Positions 54,272-62,096 of a stretch of DNA of 64,000 bases are shown here, piece after piece (position 1 is the stretch's first letter; each line of letters begins with the position of its first letter). The DNA is taken from positions 401,196 through 465,195 of the forward strand of contig NZ_PJIN01000002.1 in NCBI RefSeq assembly GCF_002929705.1. The letters run 5' to 3'. The DNA is from Arthrobacter sp. N199823. Its GTDB lineage: Bacteria; Actinomycetota; Actinomycetes; Actinomycetales; Micrococcaceae. The position numbers were made by a program, and so were the translations under genes. The notes beneath the pieces are model-generated. The model did not search any database. It worked only from the letters and a program-made list of their open reading frames with translations, and was not told the DNA's origin.

Positions 54272-54874
54272 ATGAGCAAAATTATGAAGTCCGTCCGCAA
54301 GTGGGCAAGGTCAGTACTATCCTCCGTGGGTGGGTGGTTGGGAGATCATCCCACTCGAACCAATCTAATTCTCTTTGGAATCGCCGCAGTGCACACTGTG
54401 GCACTCCTTATATGGCCGTCTCTGGACGTTTGGACAGGCTTACTTAGTGACAGTCAATCTCCTGAGACGCTAGCGCTAGCGCTCGTAACTGCAGGAGCGT
54501 TACTTGCCGGATTCGCCGGTGTCGTAGTTATTTTTGGCCTGCAAAACAACTCCGAACGGTTTCGGAAGTTGCGCCGCCAAGGCGGCGGCGAGCTGAAACA
54601 AAATTGGTCATCAATGAGTGCGGCTGGATTCTGGACAATGGGTCTGGCTATAGTCTCAGCACTTGGCTACATGGCTGAAAGCGCAATTGTCGGTGGGCAA
54701 TTTCTTGAGCTATCGCTGTTAGTTTTGGCACATGGGTCCATACGTCTCATCTGGGTTCTACAGCAACTAATAGGCGTAGTTTCCACTGAAGATGAACTCG
54801 CTGATCGTCGCGATCGAACCGTAGCCACAGAATTGATGCCCTGGAATTCTCGGCCAAAACACAAGTCGAATTAG
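54272..54874 (+). CDS. Four-TM membrane protein of unknown function
   Basis: A 200-aa protein with four hydrophobic helices: about 30-48 (NLILFGIAAVHTVALLIWP), 65-90 (LALALVTAGALLAGFAGVVV), 115-135 (AAGFWTMGLAIVSALGYMAE) and 140-165 (FLELSLLVLAHGSIRLIWVL). It has a basic loop after TM2 and a charged C-tail. GGAGGA precedes the ATG at 54272 and the gene follows the 53330 gene after 27 nt, so the two are probably one operon. No family recognised. Confidence 0.75.
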   Translation: MSKIMKSVRKWARSVLSSVGGWLGDHPTRTNLILFGIAAVHTVALLIWPSLDVWTGLLSDSQSPETLALALVTAGALLAGFAGVVVIFGLQNNSERFRKLRRQGGGELKQNWSSMSAAGFWTMGLAIVSALGYMAESAIVGGQFLELSLLVLAHGSIRLIWVLQQLIGVVSTEDELADRRDRTVATELMPWNSRPKHKSN

Positions 54875-55027
54875 GACGCCCAACTCATAGCGGATGTCCG
54901 ACCCACCCCCTCGTGTCAAATAAATGTTTGATCCTGGGGGGCTTCGGCGGCTGACACACATACACATGTCTTATATTCGTATGACTGACGCCGCCCCAGG
55001 GGCACTGATGGGTTGCGAGTGATCTAG

Positions 55028-55324
55028 TTGGACAGCAGGCTCCAGCAAGATCAGCGTCGCTGCACTCTGACTTACGAGCACGTCTACATAGAATCTGGAC
55101 ACGAAGGCTGCCATGAGCCGAGGATTGAATATGAGGTCCGCATCGAAACCGCGCCGCGCCTCATTCCTCTAGAAGTGCTCTGTACACACGCTGCCTGGGC
55201 CGCTTCCGTCGCTGAGTTGGTCGATGATCTCTGGGTGACCACTGAAGTAGTCACCGATCGTCCTAAGTCATTCTCGCACCAAGAGACGGCACAGGTGTAT
55301 CTTGTAGAACACCAAACACGCTGA
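55028..55324 (+). CDS. Small hypothetical protein
   Basis: A 98-aa frame with a possible TTG start and no strong ribosome site. It contains YEHVYIESGHEGCHEPRIEY and VTDRPKSFSHQETAQVYLV, with no TM segment or recognised motif. It lies between the membrane protein gene and the integrase remnant. It could be a real small gene or chance. Confidence 0.35.
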   Translation: MDSRLQQDQRRCTLTYEHVYIESGHEGCHEPRIEYEVRIETAPRLIPLEVLCTHAAWAASVAELVDDLWVTTEVVTDRPKSFSHQETAQVYLVEHQTR

Positions 55325-55354
55325 CCCCCACGGGTTGATCAGGCAGGAGACACG

Positions 55355-56570
55355 ATGCGTGGAAGGCCCCCAGCTCCGCATTGGCCACTACGGCGACATA
55401 GGATACTCCGAACGACTCAACAAGGACGGTGTCAAGGTCATCTACGCCCGGGCCGGTTTCCGTGAATATGACGGCATTTCATGACGCACCACAGCCATTG
55501 GAAAGTCCAAAGCAGCTGCATCCCAGGCACTGAAGAAGAAACTGGCCGACTGCAAGCAGCTCGGCACAGGTGAGATCACACCGGAGACCCACTTCAAGGT
55601 CTTGGCCGAGGAATGGTACGCCGACAAGGTCACCGAGGGACTGGCCTACCGCACCACTGAACGTCACCGCCAAGCCTGGGACGCCTACATCTTGCCCGCA
55701 CTGTCTGAACTTCACCTCCGTGAAGCTACCACCGACCGACTGGATACGTTCGTCCGGGCCATCGGCAAGAATATTGGCGACCCCACCGCCAATATCGTTG
55801 AAGAGATCCTGAAGGGAATCATGGGCATGGATGCCCGCTACGATGCAGTGCCATCCAACCCCGCCAGAGATGTCCACGTCCATAAAGTGGAAACGGCTGT
55901 CATCCAGGCGCTTACCTTAGACGAGTTCAGGGCCACGTGCCACTGTGCCGAGGCGAAGCTGGACCCGCGAACTGCCAGCGAGCGTCTGTCCGAGACTGGA
56001 GACGCCCGGCGCATGGGCAGTCGTAACCACTCCGGTGTGCTTCTGGACATTATTGATGCACTTATTGCCACTGGCGTTCGCCCGGGCGAAGTCTTGGCCA
56101 TCCGTGCCAACAGGGTCGACCTCGGTGCCGCAATCCCGTCCTTTCAGATTGACTCCACCATCATCCGCATCAAGGGGTCAGGGGCTCATCAACCAGGAGA
56201 GCACCAAAGCCAACGACATTCGCCGGCTGGCCCTGCCGCAGTTTGCAGTCGACCTATTCGCCCCCGCCCTGCAGAAACGCCAGCCAAACGAATGGGACGT
56301 CGTCTTCACTTCGGCCACCGGCACCCTAACGGACTCCCGCAACCGTGGACACGCCTGGACCAAGACCTTCACCGGATCTGAATTCGAGTGGGTTACACCT
56401 AAGACGCTGCGGAAGACCGTGGCCACACTCATCGATGCTGAACACGTCAGCGAAAAGGCAGCTCGCCAGCTCGGCCAGGCCCCGACGAGATGGCCAAGAA
56501 GCACTACATTGAACCGTCAAAAGCCGCTATTGATCAGCGTCAAACCTTCTCTCAGTTCCGGACTGAATAG
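55355..56570 (+). pseudogene. Tyrosine-recombinase (phage-type integrase) pseudogene
   Basis: Reading across frames gives a typical actinobacterial tyrosine integrase: N-terminus MRGRPP then LRIGHYGDI, a SAM-like core domain with LAEEWYADKVTEGLAYRTTE, catalytic Arg in ATGVRPGEVLAIR, KGQGLINQESTK, TPKTLRKTVATLID, and the catalytic Tyr in KKHYIEPSKA (codon at 56505). Four lesions break it: a probable +1 in the C-run at 55367-55371, a TGA in frame at 55482, a +1 in the G-run at 56174-56177 and a compensating -1 near 56480. Three lie in or near homopolymers, so some could be sequencing errors, but the internal stop alone disables it. By position next to the right att-like copy it is the integrase of the island. 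Confidence 0.85.
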
Positions 56571-56735
56571 CCGCCTCGGTAACCAATAATTCACCACTAA
56601 TTCCGGTATAAGGGTCGCAAAGCCGGGATGTGCAGGTAAGTTGGGAGGCCTGTGAGCGCTCTCATAATCCGCGTGTTCTTGCTGCGGAACGGCGCATGGG
56701 TGGCGGTAAGTTGCGGTATTTGTTGGAGCGCTGTT

Positions 56736-56840
56736 CGGCGGTAACGCGGGTTCGATTACCGCTGAGATCACCGCTGAGATCACGCACCGCTGGGGTCACA
56801 ATCAAGGTCGGAATCCTACGGGTTTCCGGCCTCTTTGCGG
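56736..56840 (+). repeat. att-like copy 3 (right end of the island)
   Basis: CGGCGGTAACGCGGGTTCGA (56736-56755) equals tRNA-Glu positions 48040-48059. Then comes a tandem ACCGCTGAGATC pair, then CACCGCTGGGGTCACAATCAAGG (56785-56807) equal to copy 2, then a degenerate version of the terminator (28 of 31 positions shared). The rest of 56571-57069 holds no gene that I can support. Confidence 0.8.
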
Positions 56841-57069
56841 TGCTCTTTTGGGGTTTAAGAAACGGCCCAGCCCGTTTACTAGGCCCAACGCCTAGCCCCG
56901 GACTGAACAATGCCCCCACTCGTTGGAGCCGGGGGTATTGTCGTGGCACGGGTGCCTGCAACGTCCAAGGAACGTGCCAGCAGCGCCGAGCCGCCACTGA
57001 TACAACCCTCGGCACAACAATTCCGCACCGGAACACCGCCAATGTGCCGAGTTTAGGCGCCGGGCTGGC

Positions 57070-58902
57070 ATGATAAGGCTTGTGAACCCCACCGATTCGA
57101 GTTACCCCGGCAGCGACAGTGCCGGCCATGCAGCTGGCAACGGAGCCGGCGCTACGGAGCAAGATGCCGCCGTCGAGCTTCTTGAGCTTGTACGCACGGA
57201 GCTTGCCACACTGACGTTGCCCCTAGCGCTGCCCGGCGCGGAGGAAGCCCGCACCACAGCCGCCAACGCCCTCGGCCAGCTGGATGACTACATCCTGCCG
57301 CGTTGGCGCAGCTTGGACGCCCCACTGTTGGCAGTGGTGGGCGGCTCCACGGGCGCGGGAAAATCAACGCTCGTCAACGCCTTGGTCGGCCACCCCGTCA
57401 CACGGTCCGGCGCCATTCGCCCCACCACGCGCCAGCCCATCTTGCTCCACCACCCGCAGGATGCGGACTGGTTCACCTCCAACCGGGTGTTGCCCACCTT
57501 GAGCAGGGTGCGCGGTGAGCTGGTCAAGGCGAACACTCCGGCCTCGCGCGCCGGCGCCGCCCCGGACGCGGGCGCCATGACCTCCCTGGTCCTCGTTGCA
57601 GATCAGGCCGTGCCGCAAGGCGTGGCGATCCTTGATGCTCCAGATGTGGACTCAATTTCCGATGACAACCGCCAACTGGCAGGGCAACTCCTGGCCGCCG
57701 CGGATCTCTGGCTCTTTGTCACCACCGCCAACCGGTACGCCGATGCCGTGCCGTGGAAACTCCTCCTGGACGCCGCCTCGCGCGACATCACTGTGGCCAT
57801 CATCTTGGACCGTGTCCCGCCCGGCGCCGAGCAGGAAATCGCTGATGATCTCCACGCCATGCTGAACCGCGAGGGGCTTGCCGGCGCGCAACTATTCGTG
57901 GTTCCCGAGGCCACTCTCAACCAGCTCGGCATGCTCCCGCCGGAGTCTGTGCAGCCCATCAACGCCTGGCTGGCCAACATCAGTGAGGACGCCACCGGCC
58001 GCGCGGAGATTGTCCGGCGCACCCTCAACGGCACCGTGCGTTCCCTTTCGGAGCGGCTCACCGTTCTCGCCCAAGCTGTTCAGGACCAGCACGACGCCGG
58101 GAACCAGTTGGGCGAAGACGTCCAGGCTGCCTTCGCGGACGCCGCGACGAGGATCGGCCAGTCCACCAGCGACGGCACCCTCCTGCGCGGAGAAGTACTG
58201 GCTCGCTGGCAAGATTTTGTGGGAACCGGTGAATTCTTCCGGGCCTTGGAAAGCAATATTGGCCGCTTCCGCGACAGGATCGGGGCGTTCTTCAAGGGCC
58301 AGCCGCCACCCGCAGTCAAGGTTGAATCAGCCATTGAAACCGGGCTGCAGGCGGTCATCGTTGATCAAGCCGCCCGCGCAGCCGAGGACGCAGATCAGCG
58401 CTGGCGGGCAGATCCCGCCGGCCGCCAGCTCCTGGGGCTCGATGACCTCTCAGGGGTCACCGCAGATTTCCCGGCAGAAGTGGCCGCAGAGATCCGGGCC
58501 TGGCAAGGTGAAGTGCTGGCGCTCATCCGTTCTGAAGGCGCAGCCAAACGCTCCCAAGCCCGCTGGCTGTCCTTCGGCGTCAACGGACTCGGGGTCATCC
58601 TCATGATCGTGGTCTTTTCTTTCACCGGGGGACTGACGGGAGCCGAGGTGGGCATCGCAGGAGGCACCGCCGTCGTGGGTCAAAAACTGCTTGAAGCCAT
58701 CTTCGGCGAGGATGCTGTGCGACGGCTGGCCAAGGAGGCCAAAACCGCTCTCGAGAAGCGTTGCGCCAGCCTCCTAGACGGTCAGCAACAGCGATTCTTG
58801 GACAGGCTCGCGCCGGCGCAGGCCGATGCGAAGCGCCTTGATGAGCTCGCTACGCGCCTAGGGAGCCTTGGAAAGCTCGGCACGCAAGGAGGCAAGGCAT
58901 GA
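57070..58902 (+). CDS. Dynamin-like/YfjP-type GTPase with membrane anchor (first of a pair)
   Basis: A 610-aa P-loop GTPase. G1 is GGSTGAGKST at residues 91-100; G3 appears as LDAPDVDSI (not the canonical DxxG); the G4 position reads IILDRVPPG, lacking N/TKxD. A long helical middle and C-terminal part includes one or two TM helices (GLGVILMIVVFSFTGGL, VGIAGGTAVVG). Such proteins in actinobacteria are dynamin-like and act on membranes, for example in septation or membrane repair. The ATG at 57070 has no strong ribosome site; GTG 57082 is an alternative. Its stop overlaps the next GTPase gene by 4 nt. Confidence 0.88.
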   Translation: MIRLVNPTDSSYPGSDSAGHAAGNGAGATEQDAAVELLELVRTELATLTLPLALPGAEEARTTAANALGQLDDYILPRWRSLDAPLLAVVGGSTGAGKSTLVNALVGHPVTRSGAIRPTTRQPILLHHPQDADWFTSNRVLPTLSRVRGELVKANTPASRAGAAPDAGAMTSLVLVADQAVPQGVAILDAPDVDSISDDNRQLAGQLLAAADLWLFVTTANRYADAVPWKLLLDAASRDITVAIILDRVPPGAEQEIADDLHAMLNREGLAGAQLFVVPEATLNQLGMLPPESVQPINAWLANISEDATGRAEIVRRTLNGTVRSLSERLTVLAQAVQDQHDAGNQLGEDVQAAFADAATRIGQSTSDGTLLRGEVLARWQDFVGTGEFFRALESNIGRFRDRIGAFFKGQPPPAVKVESAIETGLQAVIVDQAARAAEDADQRWRADPAGRQLLGLDDLSGVTADFPAEVAAEIRAWQGEVLALIRSEGAAKRSQARWLSFGVNGLGVILMIVVFSFTGGLTGAEVGIAGGTAVVGQKLLEAIFGEDAVRRLAKEAKTALEKRCASLLDGQQQRFLDRLAPAQADAKRLDELATRLGSLGKLGTQGGKA

Positions 58903-60509
58903 GCCGTCACCGCGAAAGTCGCGCCGAATCCACGCTGGACCGCCAGCTGGCCGCCCTGAATGTTGCCCGCGAATTGGGCGAGGGACGTCTGGACGACGCC
59001 ACACTTGAGAACGTCTACGGCGTCCTGGAACGCGCCACATCCCGCCGTTCACTGAGCGCCGATCACACGGTGGTGGGCTTCTTCGGGGCCACCGGCAGCG
59101 GGAAGTCCTCGCTATTCAACGCGGTCTCTGGCGCGGATGCCGCCCGGGTTGCCGTGCGCCGGCCCACCACCAGCGAGCCGCTCGCCATGATCTGGGGGAT
59201 GGAGGGCAGCGCGCCACTGCTGGACTGGTTGGAGATCGCCGACCGCCGCGAGGGTCAGGCCGTTAACGGTCTGATGGACGACGCCGGAGGGTTGGTCCTG
59301 CTGGATCTGCCGGATTTCGATTCGGTCCAGTTGAGCAACAGAGCCATTGTGGAACGCTTGGCCGGGCAGGTGGATGTCTTGGTGTGGGTCTTGGATCCGC
59401 AAAAGTACGCCGATGCCGCCATTCACAACGATTTCATCCGGGCCTTCTCAACCCACGCAGACGTGACACTGGTGGTCCTTAACCAGATCGACAAGCTGGA
59501 TCCCGCCGAGGTCAAACCGGTACTGGAATCGCTGGCGTCCATTCTGGATCGGGATGGGCTCCCCAACGTGAAAATCTCTGGTGTCTCGGCAACCACGGGC
59601 CAAGGCGTCCCGGAGTTGCGTGCCAGGATTGCCACCGTGGTCAGGGCCAAGGCTGCCAAATCTGCACGGCTTGCCGCGGACGTTGCCGTGGCCGGTCAAC
59701 GCCTGACAGAGGCCGCCGGTGATGGCGAAGCCGCCGGGGTTCACCAGCAGGATCGCAAGGCGCTGGCCGCCGGTTTAGCCAAGGCCGCCCACGTGGAAAA
59801 TGTGGTTTCTGCAGTCCGTGCCTCGTACAAGCTGGATGCCACCAAGCAGACCGGCTGGCCGGTGACGCGCTGGATTTCACGCTTCCGGAAAGATCCGCTG
59901 CGGCGCCTGAGCTTGCGCCGCGAGGGTTCCGCCGAGGTAAACCGGACGTCGTTGCCTTCGGCAGGGGCGGCCGAACAAGCCCAGCTGGATTCAAGTGTTC
60001 GCGACTTCGCCGATGCCGCCAGTGCTGGGGCTTCCGGGCCGTGGCGGGCCTCCATCCGGGCCGCCGCACGCAGCAACCGCGCCGAGCTGCCCGACGCGCT
60101 GGACCAAGCCGTTGCCGGGACCGATCTCAAAGCCAACACCCGTGCATGGTGGTGGCCGGTGTTCGCCGTGATTCAGTGGCTGGCGCTGCTGGTGGCTGTG
60201 GGTGGATTGGTCTGGCTGGGCGTTCTCGCCGCGCTGGGCTACTTCCAGATGCCTGTTCCGGAGGTGCCCAAGGTGGAGGGCTGGCCGTTACCCACGCTGA
60301 TGGTGCTGGCTGGGGTGGTGCTGGGTATTTTCCTGGCCATCACTAGCAAGTTCCTGGCGGCTGCAGGGGCTGGCGGCAGGGCGTCTGCTGCCCGGAGACG
60401 GCTGCGTGAGAGCGTTGCGCTCACCAGTGAGACGCTTGTGGTGGACCCCACGGAAGCCGAGATTGCGCACTTCCGGGCGTTCCAGCAGGCTCTGGCCGAC
60501 ACTCGCTAA
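58899..60509 (+). CDS. Dynamin-like/YfjP-type GTPase with membrane anchor (second of a pair)
   Basis: A 536-aa GTPase. G1 is GATGSGKSS at residues 63-71, the switch Thr lies in VRRPTTSEP, G3 is LDLPDFDSV, and G4 NQID in VVLNQIDKLD, closer to a working GTPase than its partner. Two TM helices lie near the C-terminus (WPVFAVIQWLALLVAVGGLV and LPTLMVLAGVVLGIFLAI). The ATG at 58899 overlaps the upstream gene (ATGA), so the two are translated together and probably work as a heteromeric pair, as paired bacterial dynamins do. Confidence 0.88.
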   Translation: MSRHRESRAESTLDRQLAALNVARELGEGRLDDATLENVYGVLERATSRRSLSADHTVVGFFGATGSGKSSLFNAVSGADAARVAVRRPTTSEPLAMIWGMEGSAPLLDWLEIADRREGQAVNGLMDDAGGLVLLDLPDFDSVQLSNRAIVERLAGQVDVLVWVLDPQKYADAAIHNDFIRAFSTHADVTLVVLNQIDKLDPAEVKPVLESLASILDRDGLPNVKISGVSATTGQGVPELRARIATVVRAKAAKSARLAADVAVAGQRLTEAAGDGEAAGVHQQDRKALAAGLAKAAHVENVVSAVRASYKLDATKQTGWPVTRWISRFRKDPLRRLSLRREGSAEVNRTSLPSAGAAEQAQLDSSVRDFADAASAGASGPWRASIRAAARSNRAELPDALDQAVAGTDLKANTRAWWWPVFAVIQWLALLVAVGGLVWLGVLAALGYFQMPVPEVPKVEGWPLPTLMVLAGVVLGIFLAITSKFLAAAGAGGRASAARRRLRESVALTSETLVVDPTEAEIAHFRAFQQALADTR

Positions 60510-60528
60510 ACCCTGGGGCGGTTTCGTT

Positions 60529-61062
60529 TTAGGCGAGCATGGTGTCGCGGCACTTGATGAGGGTGCGTAAGTTGCGGGTGGTGGTTGTACTTTTGTAGCG
60601 CGGCTTGGCGGAAAGCTTGCTGAAGGGGCTGTCCAGAGTGCCCCCGGCCGCGGCTGGCCAAGCGAGTGCTTCGGGGCTGAGCCTGGCCAGTTCGACGCCG
60701 GGAATCTCACCGCCGTGCCGCGCCAACTCATCCAAGGTGGCAGGGTCTGAGGAGAGCGTGACATAGCTGTGGGTGGAGGCGTCGTCGGCTGGGTAAGGGC
60801 AGGCCTCGATGATGGCTTCCAGTGTGGGCAGGTCGATGACCACCACCCACGCGTCATAGCCGAAGCGCGCACGCAGCAGCGTCTCCACCATGGTTTTCAG
60901 TTCCCCTGCGGTGACCTCGGCGGAGCAGACAACGTTTCCTGAGGCCAGCAGCGTCCGGGGCTTGGTCAGGGGGAGGACGGCCAGTGCTGCGCGGAGGTCG
61001 ACCATTTTTAAATTGATGCCTCCAACATTGATCCCGCGAAGGAAAACAGCATATTTGGTCAT
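60529..61062 (-). CDS. DUF1697 family protein
   Basis: A 177-aa protein with the DUF1697 N-terminal signature YAVFLRGINVGGINLKM and the rest of the domain (TLLASGNVVCSA, LLRARFGYDAWVVV, PRYKSTTTTRNLRTLIK). The function of the family is not established. The ATG at 61062 gives the conserved start MTKYAVFLRG. It is transcribed leftward and converges with the GTPase pair. Confidence 0.92.
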   Translation of the reverse strand: MTKYAVFLRGINVGGINLKMVDLRAALAVLPLTKPRTLLASGNVVCSAEVTAGELKTMVETLLRARFGYDAWVVVIDLPTLEAIIEACPYPADDASTHSYVTLSSDPATLDELARHGGEIPGVELARLSPEALAWPAAAGGTLDSPFSKLSAKPRYKSTTTTRNLRTLIKCRDTMLA

Positions 61063-61127
61063 GCGCAAACACTACCCGAGACCGGGCTCACAGGCCGAAG
61101 ACTATGAAGCTGCGGACGGTTAACGCC

Positions 61128-61162
61128 AAACGGTGCGCCACTCCAGGAGTGGCGCACCGTTT
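61128..61162. terminator. Palindromic hairpin between the DUF1697 and IclR genes
   Basis: AAACGGTGCGCCACTCC (61128-61144) pairs exactly with 61146-61162 around one A. It lies 57 nt past the IclR stop for minus-strand transcription; no long U-run. Confidence 0.6.
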
Positions 61163-61218
61163 GAACGTAATGGAACGCAGGCGTCGCGGGGAAAACAGCT
61201 AGGCCCGGCTCAATGTGG

Positions 61219-61938
61219 CTACACAGCGCTCTTGCGCAGTGCCTCGGTCAGAATGCGGGATGCATTGCACACGATCTCGGCGTGCAAACGGCCCGGCTGG
61301 CGGGTGAGGCGCTCAATGGGGCCGGAGATGGAAACAGCGGCAATGACCCGGCCGGAGGGGCCACGCACCGGGGCTGATACCGAGGCGACCCCGGGCTCAC
61401 GCTCGCCGAGGGACTGACCCCACCCACGGCGTCGCACGCCGGCCAGAACGGTGGGGGTGAAGCGCGCATTGTGCAGGCCCTCCAGCAAACGCTCGTGGTC
61501 TTCCCACGCGAGCAGCACCTGTGCGGCGGAACCGGCCTTCATGGTCAGCTGTGTGCCAACAGGAATGGTGTCGCGCAGACCAATGGGCCGCTCGGCGGAG
61601 GCCACACAGACGCGAGAATCGCCCTGGCGGCGGAAAATCTGGGCACTTTCACCGGTAGAGTCCCGCAACTGCAGCAGGACGGGGCCGGCGGCAGCAATGA
61701 GCCGGTCTTCGCCAGCCGCCGAAGCCAGTTCAACGAGGCGGCTGCCGAGCACAAAACGGCCCTGCATGTCGCGGCTGACCAGCCGGTGATGTACCAAGGC
61801 TAGTGCCAACCGGTGCACTGTGGGCCGGGCCAAACCGGTGGCTGCAACAAGCTGTGCCAGGGTTGTGGGGCCAGCTTCCAGTGCATCAAGCACAAGAGCC
61901 GCTTTGTCAATGACGCCAACGCCACTAGAATTGTCCAT
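61219..61938 (-). CDS. ltbR: IclR-family regulator of leucine genes (LtbR/NdgR-type)
   Basis: A 239-aa IclR regulator with N-terminal winged HTH (ALEAGPTTLAQLVAATGLAR, TVHRLALALVHHRLVSRD) and C-terminal effector domain (GSAAQVLLAWEDHERLL, ASVSAPVRGPSGRVIAAVSI). It is divergent from leuC. That arrangement is conserved: LtbR in Corynebacterium represses leuB and leuCD and tryptophan genes, and NdgR in Streptomyces controls leuCD. Its own promoter is leaderless (-35 TTGGCA, 18 nt, -10 TAATAT, 7 nt to ATG), and the dyad TCTCATTATGTGAGA sits in the spacer, so it should repress itself. Confidence 0.92.
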   Translation of the reverse strand: MDNSSGVGVIDKAALVLDALEAGPTTLAQLVAATGLARPTVHRLALALVHHRLVSRDMQGRFVLGSRLVELASAAGEDRLIAAAGPVLLQLRDSTGESAQIFRRQGDSRVCVASAERPIGLRDTIPVGTQLTMKAGSAAQVLLAWEDHERLLEGLHNARFTPTVLAGVRRRGWGQSLGEREPGVASVSAPVRGPSGRVIAAVSISGPIERLTRQPGRLHAEIVCNASRILTEALRKSAV

Positions 61939-61944
61939 GTAATG

Positions 61945-61974
61945 ATATTACCGTCTCATTATGTGAGATGCCAA
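61945..61974 (-). promoter_or_regulatory. Leaderless ltbR promoter
   Basis: On the minus strand: -35 TTGGCA (61974-61969), 18-nt spacer, -10 TAATAT (61950-61945). The ATG at 61938 is 7 nt beyond the -10, so transcription should start at the A of ATG. Confidence 0.6.
61954..61968. promoter_or_regulatory. LtbR/NdgR operator between ltbR and leuC
   Basis: TCTCA-TTATG-TGAGA, a perfect 5-bp inverted repeat with 5-nt centre, inside the ltbR promoter spacer. A 14/15 match occurs upstream of leuB (29595-29609). Confidence 0.7.
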
Positions 61975-62096
61975 TCGAAGAATTGGCTTCCTCGCAGAGG
62001 GGGCTGGAACAGTGGAGTTATACAAACCACCGAGCAAGGGTCCTGGCGCTAATTCTACGTCCGAATTCCATGTTCAACAGATGAAGGGAGCTGGCC

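Larger units (their letters stand above)
48075..56840. mobile_element. Genomic island at the tRNA-Glu 3' end
   Basis: Bounded on the left by the intact tRNA-Glu and on the right by a partial copy of its 3' half and terminator (56736-56838). An internal third copy lies at 49488-49539. It carries an IS481-type element, a lipoprotein, small phage-repressor-like genes, three unrecognised larger genes and a decayed tyrosine integrase at the right edge. Base composition in 50400-55300 is visibly lower in GC than the flanks. Three copies of the tRNA end suggest two successive integrations. The dead integrase means it can no longer excise by itself. Confidence 0.8.

Noticed and set aside
56571-56735. 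Possible further tRNA remnant between the integrase remnant and att copy 3
   Set aside because: Some GC-rich segments look tRNA-like but no cloverleaf can be drawn; only the 20-nt match at 56736-56755 is firm.
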